A program made the translations under genes and the position numbers. DNA of 64,000 nucleotides, taken from contig CALGAN010000028.1 of NCBI GenBank assembly GCA_937951875.1, forward strand, positions 10,695-74,694. Direction: 5' to 3'. Below, piece after piece: positions 44,027 to 54,344 of this stretch. Positions within the stretch are counted from its first letter, which is position 1; every line of letters begins with the position of its first letter. The notes under the pieces are model-generated. The model saw nothing but the letters and a program-made list of their open reading frames with translations. It was not told where the DNA came from and did no database searches. Source of the stretch: an uncultured Alkalilimnicola sp. (GTDB taxonomy: Bacteria; Pseudomonadota; Gammaproteobacteria; Nitrococcales; AK92).

Positions 44027-44166
44027 GAGCCCTCCCGGAAGAGTGCGCGTGCTTGTCATCGTTCGTGTCGGTGTGGCGAAGGCGGCTCGCTCCGCCCGGT
44101 CGCCGGCGCGGAGGGGGCCGCGGTCACGCGCCGCCGCCGACGGCGCCGGGCGGCGGCCGCGGACCG

Positions 44167-44988
<822 letters not shown>

Positions 44989-45051
44989 GAACTCCTCCGT
45001 TTCGTCAGCAATGGAAAGACGCGGGCGGCCGGCGGCCACCCGCGCGCCGGA

Positions 45052-46299
45052 TCACCAGCCCAGCCAGTCGTCGCGCTGCGGCAGCTCGATGGTGGCGAGG
45101 TGCTTGATCTGCGGATTGCCGTCGTTCCAGTGGCTGGTGTAGAGCATCACCTTGTTGGTGCCGCGGTGACTCTCCGGCGTCCAGGTGTGCGGCAGGCACA
45201 CGCCCTCCAGCTCGGCTGGCACGTGGTCGCGCATCTGCTCCAGGGCGTTCTTGACCGCCTCGCCGGTGATCGGGCCGTTCTTGGCGGCCATGGCCATGGC
45301 GTCGCGCATGAAGAACACCGAGCAGACGCCGCGCATGTAGTGCAGGGTGCGCGGCTTCTCGCCGGTCGGGTCGCTGAGCTTGGAGATCTCGCGCATGGTC
45401 TTCATGCCCGGCGCGTCGATGCCCCACCACGGCGTGCCGCCCGGGAAGATCACGCCATCGCCGGCCTTGCCGGCGGCCGGGGCGGCGGTCTCGTCGAAGC
45501 CCCAGACGTTGGAGACGAAGCGGGTGTTCACGCCCACGGTCTCGCAGGATTTGAGCAGCGAGATGTTGGAGCCGGCGGTGTTGCCCAGGTAGGCGTAATT
45601 GGCGCCCGACTCCTTGAGGGTGAGGCACTGCGCCTTGAAGTCGCCCGGCTTGAGCGAGTAGACGATCGCCGGCAGCACCTCGAAGCCCAGGTCCTTCGCG
45701 TACTCGGCGCAGGCTTCCTTGGGCGCGTTGGGGTAGGGGTGGTTGTCGCCCATGTGGATGAACTTGGGCTTGCCGGTCTGGCCCTTGCTCTCCCAGTCCT
45801 GCTTGGCCCACTGCAGCAGCGCGCGGCAGGCGTCGGAGTAGCTCGGGCCGTAGAAGAAGTTGTACGGCGCGGCGTTCTTGCTGTGCTTCTGCTTGCCGGT
45901 CGGGTCGGTCAGGTGGCCGGAGTAGGAGCCGGACATGTAGGGCACCTTGTCCTGAGCGACGAAGCGCACCAGTGCCTCGGTGTCGGCGGTGCCCCAGCCC
46001 TGGATGAACACGGGCTTGAGCTGGCTGATCCAGGCCTTGTAGGTGGAGATGGCGCGCGGCGCGGCGTAGGCGTAGTCGACCGTGTCGCGCTTGATCTTGC
46101 GGCCATTCACTCCGCCGTTGCGGTTGATGTATTCGATCGCGTCCTCGACGCCTTGACCGTACAGGGTGCCGACGTCGGAGGTCGGACCGGTGTAGGCCGC
46201 CAGGTGGCCCACCGGAATGTCGTCGGCGGCCACGGCCGGAGCGGCGGCCAGGCCGAGCGCGGTGACGGTGGCGAGAGTGAGCTTGCTGCTGCGGATCAT
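45052..46299 (-). CDS. Periplasmic ligand-binding protein of liv-type ABC transporter, operon 2
   Basis: A 415-residue Peripla_BP_6 protein. Signal peptide MIRSSKLTLATVTALGLAAA is cleaved near AVAADD. IPVGHLAAYTGPTSDVGTLY and YINRNGGVNGRKIKRDTVDY are family segments. A C-terminal region with two cysteines (GVCSVFF, GVCLPHTW) may hold a disulfide. It starts after GGAGGAG. Two ligases in the same operon suggest organic-acid transport. The ligand probably differs from that of the 404-residue protein of operon 1, with which resemblance is only at family level. Confidence 0.88.
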   Translation of the reverse strand: MIRSSKLTLATVTALGLAAAPAVAADDIPVGHLAAYTGPTSDVGTLYGQGVEDAIEYINRNGGVNGRKIKRDTVDYAYAAPRAISTYKAWISQLKPVFIQGWGTADTEALVRFVAQDKVPYMSGSYSGHLTDPTGKQKHSKNAAPYNFFYGPSYSDACRALLQWAKQDWESKGQTGKPKFIHMGDNHPYPNAPKEACAEYAKDLGFEVLPAIVYSLKPGDFKAQCLTLKESGANYAYLGNTAGSNISLLKSCETVGVNTRFVSNVWGFDETAAPAAGKAGDGVIFPGGTPWWGIDAPGMKTMREISKLSDPTGEKPRTLHYMRGVCSVFFMRDAMAMAAKNGPITGEAVKNALEQMRDHVPAELEGVCLPHTWTPESHRGTNKVMLYTSHWNDGNPQIKHLATIELPQRDDWLGW

Positions 46300-46387
46300 T
46301 GGGTTTCTCCTCCGGTGTGGCCCGTTGTCCGGGCTTTCTTATTCGGGCGGTTGGATGCCCTTGGGTTTTTCGTTCGGTCTCCGGCGT

Positions 46388-46414
46388 CGCCCGTCCTCCC
46401 GCGCGGGAAGGGCG
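46388..46414. terminator. Intercistronic hairpin between livM and binding-protein gene
   Basis: The palindrome TCCCGCGCGGGA (46397-46408) is extended by CGCCC (46388-46392) pairing with GGGCG (46410-46414). Located after the permease stop, it could uncouple binding-protein expression from the permeases. Confidence 0.5.
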
Positions 46415-46424
46415 GGGCCCGCGC

Positions 46425-47486
46425 TCAGTAGGAGAACGGATACAACTTCCAGTACGCCTTGATCTGCTTCCAGCGATGGGCCAGCCCGTCGGGCTCGAAG
46501 ATCAGGAACAGCACGATGGCCAAGCCGATCGCCATTTCCTTGAGGTACACCACGCCGCGCTCGATGCCCGGCACCACGGCGTTGAGCAGGCCGACGGCGC
46601 CGTCCGTCAGCTCCGGCAGTAGCACCAGGAAGGCGGTGCCCATGAGCGACCCCATCACCGAGCCGAGGCCGCCGATGATGATCATCCCAAGGAACTGGAT
46701 GGACAGCAGGATGGTGAAGCCCTCCGCCGAGACGAAGCCCAGGTAGTGGGCGAACAGGGCGCCGCCCACGCCGGCGTAGAACGACGACACGCCGAAGGCG
46801 AGGATGCGGTACTTGGTGAGGTTGATGCCCATGATCTCGGCGGAGAGGTAGTGGTCGCGCACCGCCACGAAAGCGCGGCCGTCGCGGGTGCGCAGCATGT
46901 TGGTGCCGGCCAGGTACATCACCACCACGAAGAACACCACGATGTAGAAGTAGCTCTGATCGGTGTTGAAGCTGTAGCCGAACAGGGTGAGCGGCGCTGC
47001 CATGGAGCCGGCCACGCCGCCGGTGAACCACTCGGCGCGGTTGAAGAAGTCCTCCAGGATGAACTGCGCCGCCAAGGTGGCGATGGCCAGATACAGGCCT
47101 TTGATGCGCGCCGCGGGGATGCCGACGATCATGCCCACGGCGGTGGTCAGTAGGCCCGCCAGCGGTATGGCGAGGATCACCGGCACGCCTTGGTTGGCGA
47201 TCCAGGCCGAGGCGAAGGCGCCGAAGCCGAAGAAGGCGGAGTGGCCGAGCGAGATCTGGCCGGTGAAGCCGACCAGGATGTTCAGCCCCAGCGCGGCGAT
47301 GCCGTAGTAGCCGATCTGGATCAGCAGGTTGGTGACGTAGCTGTCGAACACCAGCGGCACGAACAGCAGCGCGATCACCCCGGCGATGGCGAAATTGCGC
47401 GAGGTCGGCGTCGGGAAGATGGTGGTGTCGGCCTTGTAGGTGGTGCGGAACTCGCCGCACCGCATGCTATCGGCGGAAAGCGACAT
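46425..47486 (-). CDS. LivM-like ABC permease, operon 2
   Basis: A 353-residue inner-membrane permease. NILVGFTGQISLGHSAFFGF, IPAARIKGLYLAIATLAAQF and GGLGSVMGSLMGTAF mark it as LivM. A hydrophilic N-terminal stretch of about 30 residues precedes the first helix. DGRAFVAVRDHYLSAEIMGI is the ATPase-contact loop. It begins 15 bases after the livH stop and ends with WKLYPFSY, which resembles the LWPFRT end of the operon 1 protein. Confidence 0.9.
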   Translation of the reverse strand: MSLSADSMRCGEFRTTYKADTTIFPTPTSRNFAIAGVIALLFVPLVFDSYVTNLLIQIGYYGIAALGLNILVGFTGQISLGHSAFFGFGAFASAWIANQGVPVILAIPLAGLLTTAVGMIVGIPAARIKGLYLAIATLAAQFILEDFFNRAEWFTGGVAGSMAAPLTLFGYSFNTDQSYFYIVVFFVVVMYLAGTNMLRTRDGRAFVAVRDHYLSAEIMGINLTKYRILAFGVSSFYAGVGGALFAHYLGFVSAEGFTILLSIQFLGMIIIGGLGSVMGSLMGTAFLVLLPELTDGAVGLLNAVVPGIERGVVYLKEMAIGLAIVLFLIFEPDGLAHRWKQIKAYWKLYPFSY

Positions 47487-47501
47487 GGCGGCCCCCCTCC
47501 C

Positions 47502-48395
47502 TCAGATCCGCTCGATGTTCTTGGTGCCGAACAGGCCGTAGGGCTTGATCATCAGGATGATCACGAGCACGTAGAACGGCACGATGTTGTAGAGGTTGCC
47601 CCACTGCAGGTATTCGCCATCGACGAACTGGGCGACGTTCTCCAGCACGCCGATGATCAGCCCGCCGAGGATGGCGCCGACGATGGAGTCGAGGCCGCCG
47701 AGGATGGTGGCCGGGAACACCTTGATGCCGAAGAACGACAGCGCCGAGCTGACGCCGTTGACCATGCCCACGGTGACGCCGGCCACCGCCGACACCACCG
47801 CCGAGATCGCCCAGGCTAGGGCGAACACCTTGCGCACCGAGATGCCCAGGCTGGCCGCCACCTGCTGGCTGAAGGCGGTGGCGCGCATCGCCAGGCCCAT
47901 GCGGGAGTACTTAAAGAACAGGAAGAAGCCCGCCATGATCAGCAGCGAGATGACGAAGCTCATCAGGTAGGCGGTCTGGACGTTGAGGCCGGCGATGGTC
48001 ACCACGTCGGTGTCGAACACCTGCGGGAACGGCTGGACGAACTCGCCGAAGATCCAGCTCATGCCGGCCTGGAAGAAGATGGATAGGCCGATGGTGAGCA
48101 TGATCACCGAGATGATCGGCTCGCCGATCATCGGCCGCAGCACCACCACCTGCAGCAGCACGCCGAACACGAACATGAAGGCCAGGGTGAGCAGGAAGCC
48201 GAGCCAGAACGGCAGGCCGAACTTCACCAGGAAGGCCCAGCACACCCAGGCGCCGATCAGCAGGAATTCGCCTTGGGCGAAGTTCACCACCTGGGTGGAC
48301 TTGTAGATGAGCACGAACGACATCGCCACGACGCCGTACAGCGCGCCGATGATGACGCCGTTGAGCACCAGTTGCAGAAGCAGTTCCCACTTCAT
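47502..48395 (-). CDS. LivH-like ABC permease, operon 2
   Basis: A 297-residue inner-membrane permease. MKWELLLQLVLNGVIIGALY, SFVLIYKSTQVVNFAQGEFL and the loop MRATAFSQQVAASLGISVRK are LivH signatures. It forms the channel with the following LivM-like protein. The ligase gene ends 21 bases upstream on the same strand, so a ligase has been inserted between the ATPase and permease genes. Confidence 0.9.
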   Translation of the reverse strand: MKWELLLQLVLNGVIIGALYGVVAMSFVLIYKSTQVVNFAQGEFLLIGAWVCWAFLVKFGLPFWLGFLLTLAFMFVFGVLLQVVVLRPMIGEPIISVIMLTIGLSIFFQAGMSWIFGEFVQPFPQVFDTDVVTIAGLNVQTAYLMSFVISLLIMAGFFLFFKYSRMGLAMRATAFSQQVAASLGISVRKVFALAWAISAVVSAVAGVTVGMVNGVSSALSFFGIKVFPATILGGLDSIVGAILGGLIIGVLENVAQFVDGEYLQWGNLYNIVPFYVLVIILMIKPYGLFGTKNIERI

Positions 48396-48416
48396 GGCCG
48401 TTCTCTTTTTGGTTCG

Positions 48417-50387
48417 TTACATGGCCGCCGCGGCGCGTTTCGGCGCGGCGGTGTTCTCCGGCTTGTCCGCGTTGGGGTAGAGGTCGACCACCCGCAGGTG
48501 GGTCTGGATGCGCGACTTGGTGCCGTCCTGGAAGGTGATGGTGGTGTCCACGTACACCTCCGGCTGGCCGGCGTAGATCGCGTCGATGATGTCGCCGTAC
48601 TTGTCGCGGATGACGCCGCGGCGGATCTTGCGGGTGCGGGTCAGCTCGCCGTCGTCCGGGTCCAGCTCCTTGTAGAGCAGCAGGAACTTGCGGATGCGCT
48701 GCGCCTCCGGCAGGGTGGCGTTGACCTTCTCCACTTCCTGGCGCAGCAAGTCGTAGACCTGGGGCTGCGCGGAGAGGTTGGTGTAGTTGGTGAAGGCGAT
48801 GCCGCGCTGCTCGGCCCACTTGGCGACGATGCCGAAGCGGATGCAGATGATGCTCGCCAGGTACGGGCGCTGGTCGCCGAGGATCACCGCCTCGGCGATG
48901 AACGGCGAGAACTTGAGCTTGTTCTCGATGTACTGCGGCGAGAAGCGCACGCCCAAGGCGGTGGTGGCCATGTCCTTGATGCGGTCGATCACCACCAGGT
49001 GGCCGTTCTCCTTCTTGATGTAGCCGGCGTCGCCGGTGTGCAGCCAGCCGTCGCGCAGGTCCTCCTGGGTGGCCCTTGGGTTCTTGTAGTAGCCGGCGAA
49101 CAGGCCGGTGGTGCGCGCCACGATCTCGCCCACGCCGTGCTCGTCGGGGTTGTGGATACGCACCTCGGCGTTGTCGAAGGGCAGGCCCACGGTGTCGAAA
49201 TCGACGTCGCCGGGGCGATGGATGGTGTAGGCGCCGCACAGCTCGGTCTGGCCGTAGAGCTGGCGCAGCGGCACCCCCATGGCCAGGAAGAACTTGAAGG
49301 TTTCGGGGCCGAGCGCGGCGCCGCCGGTGGCGGCCGAGCGCAGGTAGGTGAAGCCCAGCCGGTCCTTGAGCGCGCGGAACAACAGCCAGTGCGCCAGCTT
49401 CGATGGCTTGCCGGTCTTCTCGATGCTATCCATGCCCAGCTTCATGCCGAGCCGGAACATGAACTGCTTGAACGGCGTGGCGTCCATCATGCGCGCCTTG
49501 ACGTCGGCGCAGATCGCCTCCCACACGCGCGGCGCCAGCAGCACGAAGTTCGGGCCGATCTCGCGCAGATCGCTCATAGTGGTCTCGGTGTCCTCGACGA
49601 AGTTCACCGTGATGCGGCTGATCAGCGACTGCGCCACCGCGTACACCTGCTCCATGATCCAGGGCAGGGGCAGCACCGACACGTAGTTGTCGGTCGGGTA
49701 CTTCGGGTCGACGCGCAGATAGGCCATGCAGTGGTCGAGGAACGGCCCGGAGCGCATCATCGACAGCTTGGGATTGGAGGTGGTGCCCGAGGTGGTGATC
49801 AGCATGGCCACGTCCTGGCCGTCGCCTTCCGCCACCAGACGCCGGTACAGGCCGGGATCGCGCCCGCCCAGCCCGTCGCCCAGGCGCATCAGCTCCTCCT
49901 GGCTGATCAGCCGCGGATCGGCGTACTTACGCATGCCGCGCGGATCGTGGTAGACGATGTGCCTGACGCAGGGGCAGCGCTCGGAGATCTCGAGGATCTT
50001 GTCGACCTGCTCCTCGTCCTCGCACATCACCAGCTTCACCTCGGCGTAGTTGATCAGGTACTCGACCTCCTGGTTGAGCGAATCCTGATAAATGCCGAGG
50101 CTCATCGCGCCCAGCGCGTGGGCGGCGATCTCGCACTGCACCCATTCCGGGCGGTTGCTGCCGATGATGGCGACCACGTCGCCGCGGCTCACGCCGAGCG
50201 AGCGCATCCCGAGCGCCATGCGCTCGACCGCGCGCTGGTAGTCGCGCCAGGTGAACTCCCGCCAGATGCCGAATTCCTTTTCCCGCAGCGCCACTTCGTC
50301 GGGCCAGCGCTCGGCGTTGTACGCCAGCAGCTTGGGAAAGGTGTCGTACCTGGCGATATCGGGGTAGTCGATGTTCTGGACTCGCAT
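48417..50387 (-). CDS. Long acyl-CoA synthetase with variant P-loop
   Basis: A 656-residue AMP-forming ligase, second gene of operon 2. The phosphate loop reads ITTSGTTSNPKLSM (197-210): Ser204 and Leu208 replace the usual glycines of TSGTTGxPKG. YGQTELCGAY, DGWLHTGDAGYIKKENGHLV and ALGVRFSPQYIENKLKFSP complete the ANL set. A C-terminal extension (VDTTITFQDGTKSRIQTHLR onward) is longer than in FadD. The ATG overlaps the livG stop by one base (TGATG). Substrate is probably the ligand imported by this operon. Confidence 0.88.
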   Translation of the reverse strand: MRVQNIDYPDIARYDTFPKLLAYNAERWPDEVALREKEFGIWREFTWRDYQRAVERMALGMRSLGVSRGDVVAIIGSNRPEWVQCEIAAHALGAMSLGIYQDSLNQEVEYLINYAEVKLVMCEDEEQVDKILEISERCPCVRHIVYHDPRGMRKYADPRLISQEELMRLGDGLGGRDPGLYRRLVAEGDGQDVAMLITTSGTTSNPKLSMMRSGPFLDHCMAYLRVDPKYPTDNYVSVLPLPWIMEQVYAVAQSLISRITVNFVEDTETTMSDLREIGPNFVLLAPRVWEAICADVKARMMDATPFKQFMFRLGMKLGMDSIEKTGKPSKLAHWLLFRALKDRLGFTYLRSAATGGAALGPETFKFFLAMGVPLRQLYGQTELCGAYTIHRPGDVDFDTVGLPFDNAEVRIHNPDEHGVGEIVARTTGLFAGYYKNPRATQEDLRDGWLHTGDAGYIKKENGHLVVIDRIKDMATTALGVRFSPQYIENKLKFSPFIAEAVILGDQRPYLASIICIRFGIVAKWAEQRGIAFTNYTNLSAQPQVYDLLRQEVEKVNATLPEAQRIRKFLLLYKELDPDDGELTRTRKIRRGVIRDKYGDIIDAIYAGQPEVYVDTTITFQDGTKSRIQTHLRVVDLYPNADKPENTAAPKRAAAAM

Positions 50388-51196
50388 CACGCCACCGCCT
50401 GCTCTTGTCCGTCCACGCCCTCGCCCAGATAGGCTTCCTTGACCCGGGGATTGGCCATGACCTCCTCCGGCGAGCCCTCGGCGATCTTGCGGCCGAAGTC
50501 CAGCACCGCCACGCGCGAGGAGATGTCCACCACCACGCCCATGTCGTGCTCGATCATGACGATGGTCATGCCCCACTCCTCGTTGAGGTCGATGATGTAG
50601 CGGGCCATGTCCTCCTTCTCTTCGTGGTTCATGCCCGCCATGGGTTCGTCCAGCAGCAGCAGCTTGGGGCGCAGCGCGATCGCCCGCGCCAGCTCGACGC
50701 GCTTGCGCAGGCCGTAGGAGAGGGTGCCGGCAACGGCTTTGCGGATATGTTGGATTTCGAGGAAATCGATGATGTCCTCGACCTGCGCGCGGTGCTCCAG
50801 CTCCTCGCGCTGGGCGCCGAACAGCCAGTAGAAGGCGCCGGTGAGGAAGTTGTTCTTCAGCAGGTGGTGGCGCCCGACCAGGATGTTGTCGAGCACCGTC
50901 ATGTGGTTGTAGAGCGCCAGGTTCTGGAAGGTGCGGCCGATGCCGGCCTCGCAGCGCTTGTTCGGCTTGAAATGAGTGATGTCCTGGCCGTTGAAGCGGA
51001 TGCTGCCCTGCTGCGGCTGGTAGCGACCGGAAATGCAGTTGAGCAACGAGGTCTTGCCGGCCCCGTTCGGGCCGATGATCGAATAGATCTCGCGCTCGCG
51101 CACTTCGAGGCTGACGTCGGTCAGCGCTTTGATTCCACCGAAGGACAGCGTGATGTTGTCGACTTGCAGTAACGTGTCGGCGCTGGCTACCGCCAT
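50387..51196 (-). CDS. LivG-like ABC ATP-binding protein, operon 2
   Basis: A 269-residue ABC ATPase and first gene of operon 2. Walker A GPNGAGKTSLLNCISGRY, Q-loop GIGRTFQNLALYNHMTVLDN, Walker B LLLLDEPMAGMNHEEKEDMA and H-loop MIEHDMGVVVDISSRVAVLD are clear. The start at 51196 (MAVASADTLLQVDNI) has GAAGGGGA upstream. It is divergent from an AraC-type regulator 530 bases away, the likely controller. Confidence 0.92.
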   Translation of the reverse strand: MAVASADTLLQVDNITLSFGGIKALTDVSLEVREREIYSIIGPNGAGKTSLLNCISGRYQPQQGSIRFNGQDITHFKPNKRCEAGIGRTFQNLALYNHMTVLDNILVGRHHLLKNNFLTGAFYWLFGAQREELEHRAQVEDIIDFLEIQHIRKAVAGTLSYGLRKRVELARAIALRPKLLLLDEPMAGMNHEEKEDMARYIIDLNEEWGMTIVMIEHDMGVVVDISSRVAVLDFGRKIAEGSPEEVMANPRVKEAYLGEGVDGQEQAVA

Positions 51197-51395
51197 ACCG
51201 ATTCCCCTTCGCTTTGGTTGATTACTCGATCCGGCCGGCGCGGCCGGATCCCGCTCGCGATGGGGGAGTGGTCGTGGGCTGATGCCGGGCGAAAGCGCGG
51301 CCGCGCCGAGCGCGCTGATGTCACGCCCGGTCCTGTCGACGCAGGACGCCCACCATTGAACTCGGCCTGACAAGGACCGACCCTCCTCCCGTTTT

Positions 51396-51416
51396 CCCGC
51401 GGATCGCGGGCTTTTT
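51396..51416 (+). terminator. Terminator-like hairpin in the araC leader
   Basis: A 6-bp stem CCCGCG (51396-51401)/CGCGGG (51405-51410) with a 3-base loop is followed by CTTTTT. No plus-strand gene lies upstream, so it may be an attenuator or end a short leader transcript. Confidence 0.55.
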
Positions 51417-51600
51417 CCCGGCGACGCTTGTCGTTCCGCCGCGTCGTCCGGGGCTTTTAGTTATTTCTGGCTATGCTTATTGAGAAACGCGGACATCCGT
51501 TCCTGCGTTTCACAGTGTCCGTGGCGGTGCGCACACGCCCGCGCTTGGCTACCTTTTCGGAGGAAGCCGACACGGAGACTGTGGTTTTTCACGATAGGGC

Positions 51601-51672
51601 CGCCGAAACGGAAAAACGATGGCGAAACCGCTCAAGCTCCATGAGCGTTTTTGCCACTGCCCATAGCCGGTT
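51601..51672. repeat. Hairpin repeat before the araC-type gene (copy 2)
   Basis: Reads CGCCGAAAC, then ACGATGGCGAAACCGCTCA, a 7-base loop, and TGAGCGTTTTTGCCACTGCC. It matches copy 1 at 42707-42760 in flanks and stem. The two copies bracket liv operon 2 and the PaaK-like gene. Confidence 0.65.
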
Positions 51673-51726
51673 GCGTGGAGGAGGGCTGCGCGGCGAAGGC
51701 GCAGCATGAGGGGAGTTCGAGGGGCG

Positions 51727-52758
51727 ATGCAGAAGCACACCGTCGCCATTGCCTTCGTACGTTCCGCCGTGGCGCCGCTGGACGAGGCCACGCGCGAGCG
51801 GTTGCTGACGCAGAGCGGTATCCCGCCGGAGCTGCTCGCCGTGCCGGGGGCGCGGGTGCCGGCCCGAGCGTTCTCCAACCTGTGGCTGGCGGTGGCGCGC
51901 GAGCTCGACGACGAATTCTTCCGGCTCGACTCCCGCCGCATGAAAGTGGGCAGCTTCGCGCTGCTGTGCAGCGCCATGCTGGCGTGCGAGGATCTGCACA
52001 CCGCGCTGCGGCGCTGCCTGCGCGCCTTCCGCGTGCTGCTCGACGACATCTCCCCCGCGCTGAGCGTCGAGCAAGGCAAGGCCTACATCCGCATCGACAA
52101 CCGCATCGCCGGAGCGGAGCAGCGCCGCTTCGCCGAGGAAACCCTGCTGGTGATGGTGCACGGCCTGATGTGCTGGCTGGCTGGCCAGCGCATCCCCCTG
52201 CTGGGCGCGGCCTTCGCCTATCCCCGGCCGGCGCACGGCGACGAGTACAAGATCCTGTTCGCCCACGACCTGACCTTCGACGCCGAGCGCACCGAGGTGT
52301 GGTTCGACGCCCGCGTGTTGGGCGCGCCGGTGGTGCAGAACCGCGAGACGCTGCGGCGCTTCCTGCGCTCGGCGCCGCAGTCGTTCTTCCTCAAGTACAA
52401 GAACGAGGACAGCTGGACCGCGCGGCTGCGCAAGCGGCTGCGCCGCACCGAAGGAACGAGCTGGCCGACCTTGGAGGAGCTGGCGGCCGAGTTCCACATC
52501 GCCCCGGCCACCCTGCGGCGCCGGCTGGAAGCCGAGGGCATGACCTACCAGGCGATCAAGGACAACCTGCGCCGCGACATCGCCATCCACTACCTCTCCG
52601 AGAGCGATATGAGTGTGTGCGAGATCGCCGAGATGCTCGGCTTCCAGGACACCAGCGCCTTTCACCGCGCCTTCAAGCGCTGGACCGACTCGCAGCCCGG
52701 CGAGTACCGCGCCCGCCTCGTCGGTTCCGACGATGCCGCCGCGGCGGCGAGCCGTTAG
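51727..52758 (+). CDS. AraC-family regulator with arabinose-binding-like N-terminal domain (OruR/ArgR-like)
   Basis: A 343-residue regulator. The N-terminal about 220 residues match the Arabinose_bd domain of OruR-type proteins (PARAFSNLWLAVARELDDEF, MKVGSFALLCSAMLACEDLH). The C-terminal double HTH includes LEELAAEFHIAPATLRRRLE and VCEIAEMLGFQDTSAFHRAF with the characteristic FKRWTDSQPGEYR. ATG 51727 with GAGGGG upstream is chosen over 51706. Divergent from liv operon 2 and upstream of an HSD10-like gene, it likely controls one or both. Related regulators sense organic acids or acyl-CoAs. Confidence 0.9.
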   Translation: MQKHTVAIAFVRSAVAPLDEATRERLLTQSGIPPELLAVPGARVPARAFSNLWLAVARELDDEFFRLDSRRMKVGSFALLCSAMLACEDLHTALRRCLRAFRVLLDDISPALSVEQGKAYIRIDNRIAGAEQRRFAEETLLVMVHGLMCWLAGQRIPLLGAAFAYPRPAHGDEYKILFAHDLTFDAERTEVWFDARVLGAPVVQNRETLRRFLRSAPQSFFLKYKNEDSWTARLRKRLRRTEGTSWPTLEELAAEFHIAPATLRRRLEAEGMTYQAIKDNLRRDIAIHYLSESDMSVCEIAEMLGFQDTSAFHRAFKRWTDSQPGEYRARLVGSDDAAAAASR

Positions 52759-52819
52759 CCTCGGCGCAGGGCCGCTTCCATAGCGGCCCATCATCCCTTC
52801 GGCAAGCAGGACGACCAAC

Positions 52820-53602
<783 letters not shown>

Positions 53603-53680
53603 GGCCGCCTGACGGCGATTCACGCCCTTCTCCCAAGGCCGAACGGCGGAATTCGTTGCTGCCGTTGCGCCACGGGGAAT

Positions 53681-53710
53681 GCTGGCGGCGCCGGAAACGG
53701 TGCCGCCAGC
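53681..53710. terminator. Strong hairpin after the HSD10-like gene
   Basis: A 13-bp stem (GCTGGCGGCGCCG 53681-53693, CGGTGCCGCCAGC 53698-53710, one G-T pair) with a GAAA tetraloop. No T-tract follows, but its position 78 bases after the stop suggests a terminator. Confidence 0.6.
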
Positions 53711-54344
53711 CCTTCGAGAGCTGAGTGCCCGCCGCCGCGCGGACGGGGGCGGCGCGGCGCCCACCGACTGGCCGTGCGTACGTCGCGGGGTCTCTACAGC
53801 TTCTTCGATGCGGCCGGGGCTAACCGGCGACTAGTTTCTGTATTAGAATTATCTAAAGTACAGCCTTTCAAAAAATGGCTGTGTGCAAATGTCCTGGCCG
53901 CGTCCAGGTTGGCCGGGGAGGTTTCTTTTGCCTTTTTGCGGGCTTTCCCGTGAAGTCATGACGTTGGCGTAAGAAAAGCAATAAAAGAGGCCAATCATGA
54001 GAATGACGAAAATCATGTTTTGATGGGGGCGTGGCCCAGTGCCACGGCATAGCGTGAGTCCAGTCGATCATGCTGGATGGGGACAATGATCCTGCACCCG
54101 AATTGATATTCCCGTCATCTACCTTGGAGGCTGACTGCCTTTAAGAAAACGTGCCTCGATGAGTTCGCCTGCCGTCCGGTTCTGGGACTCCATCATCAGT
54201 ACCCGATGAATATAGAGAATCATCCTGTTTTATTCGGCGGAATGACGGGGACGGTGCAGGTGGCGCGTGGGAGACTCGAGGCCGCCTCATGGACGGGCAG
54301 GCGAGGCGTGTCTGTGCGCGGTGCGTGGGAAAGCGTGGATAGAT
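53711..54344. other. AT-richer interval before the TPR-glycosyltransferase gene
   Basis: The 634-base gap drops markedly in G+C from about 53820 to 54200. It holds an inverted repeat TTAGA-ATTA-TCTAA (53843-53856) and ACAGCC...GGCTGT around an A-rich run (53861-53883). A tiny frame ATG at 53997 encodes eight residues (MRMTKIMF) after AGAGG. It might include a promoter, a small RNA or foreign DNA. Nothing is proven. Confidence 0.45.

Larger units (their letters stand above)
51197..51726. promoter_or_regulatory. Divergent regulatory region between liv operon 2 and araC-type gene
   Basis: The 530-base gap should hold both promoters. It includes a terminator-like hairpin CCCGCG-GAT-CGCGGG followed by CTTTTT (51396-51416, plus strand) lying in front of the araC gene. 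It also includes hairpin repeat copy 2 at 51601-51672. AT-rich sequence near 51455-51485 (TTTTAGTTATTTCTGGCTAT) is the best promoter candidate. Confidence 0.5.

Noticed and set aside
53997..54023. Eight-codon frame MRMTKIMF as a leader peptide gene
   Set aside because: It has an AGAGG upstream, but such short frames occur by chance in AT-rich DNA and no attenuator structure follows it.
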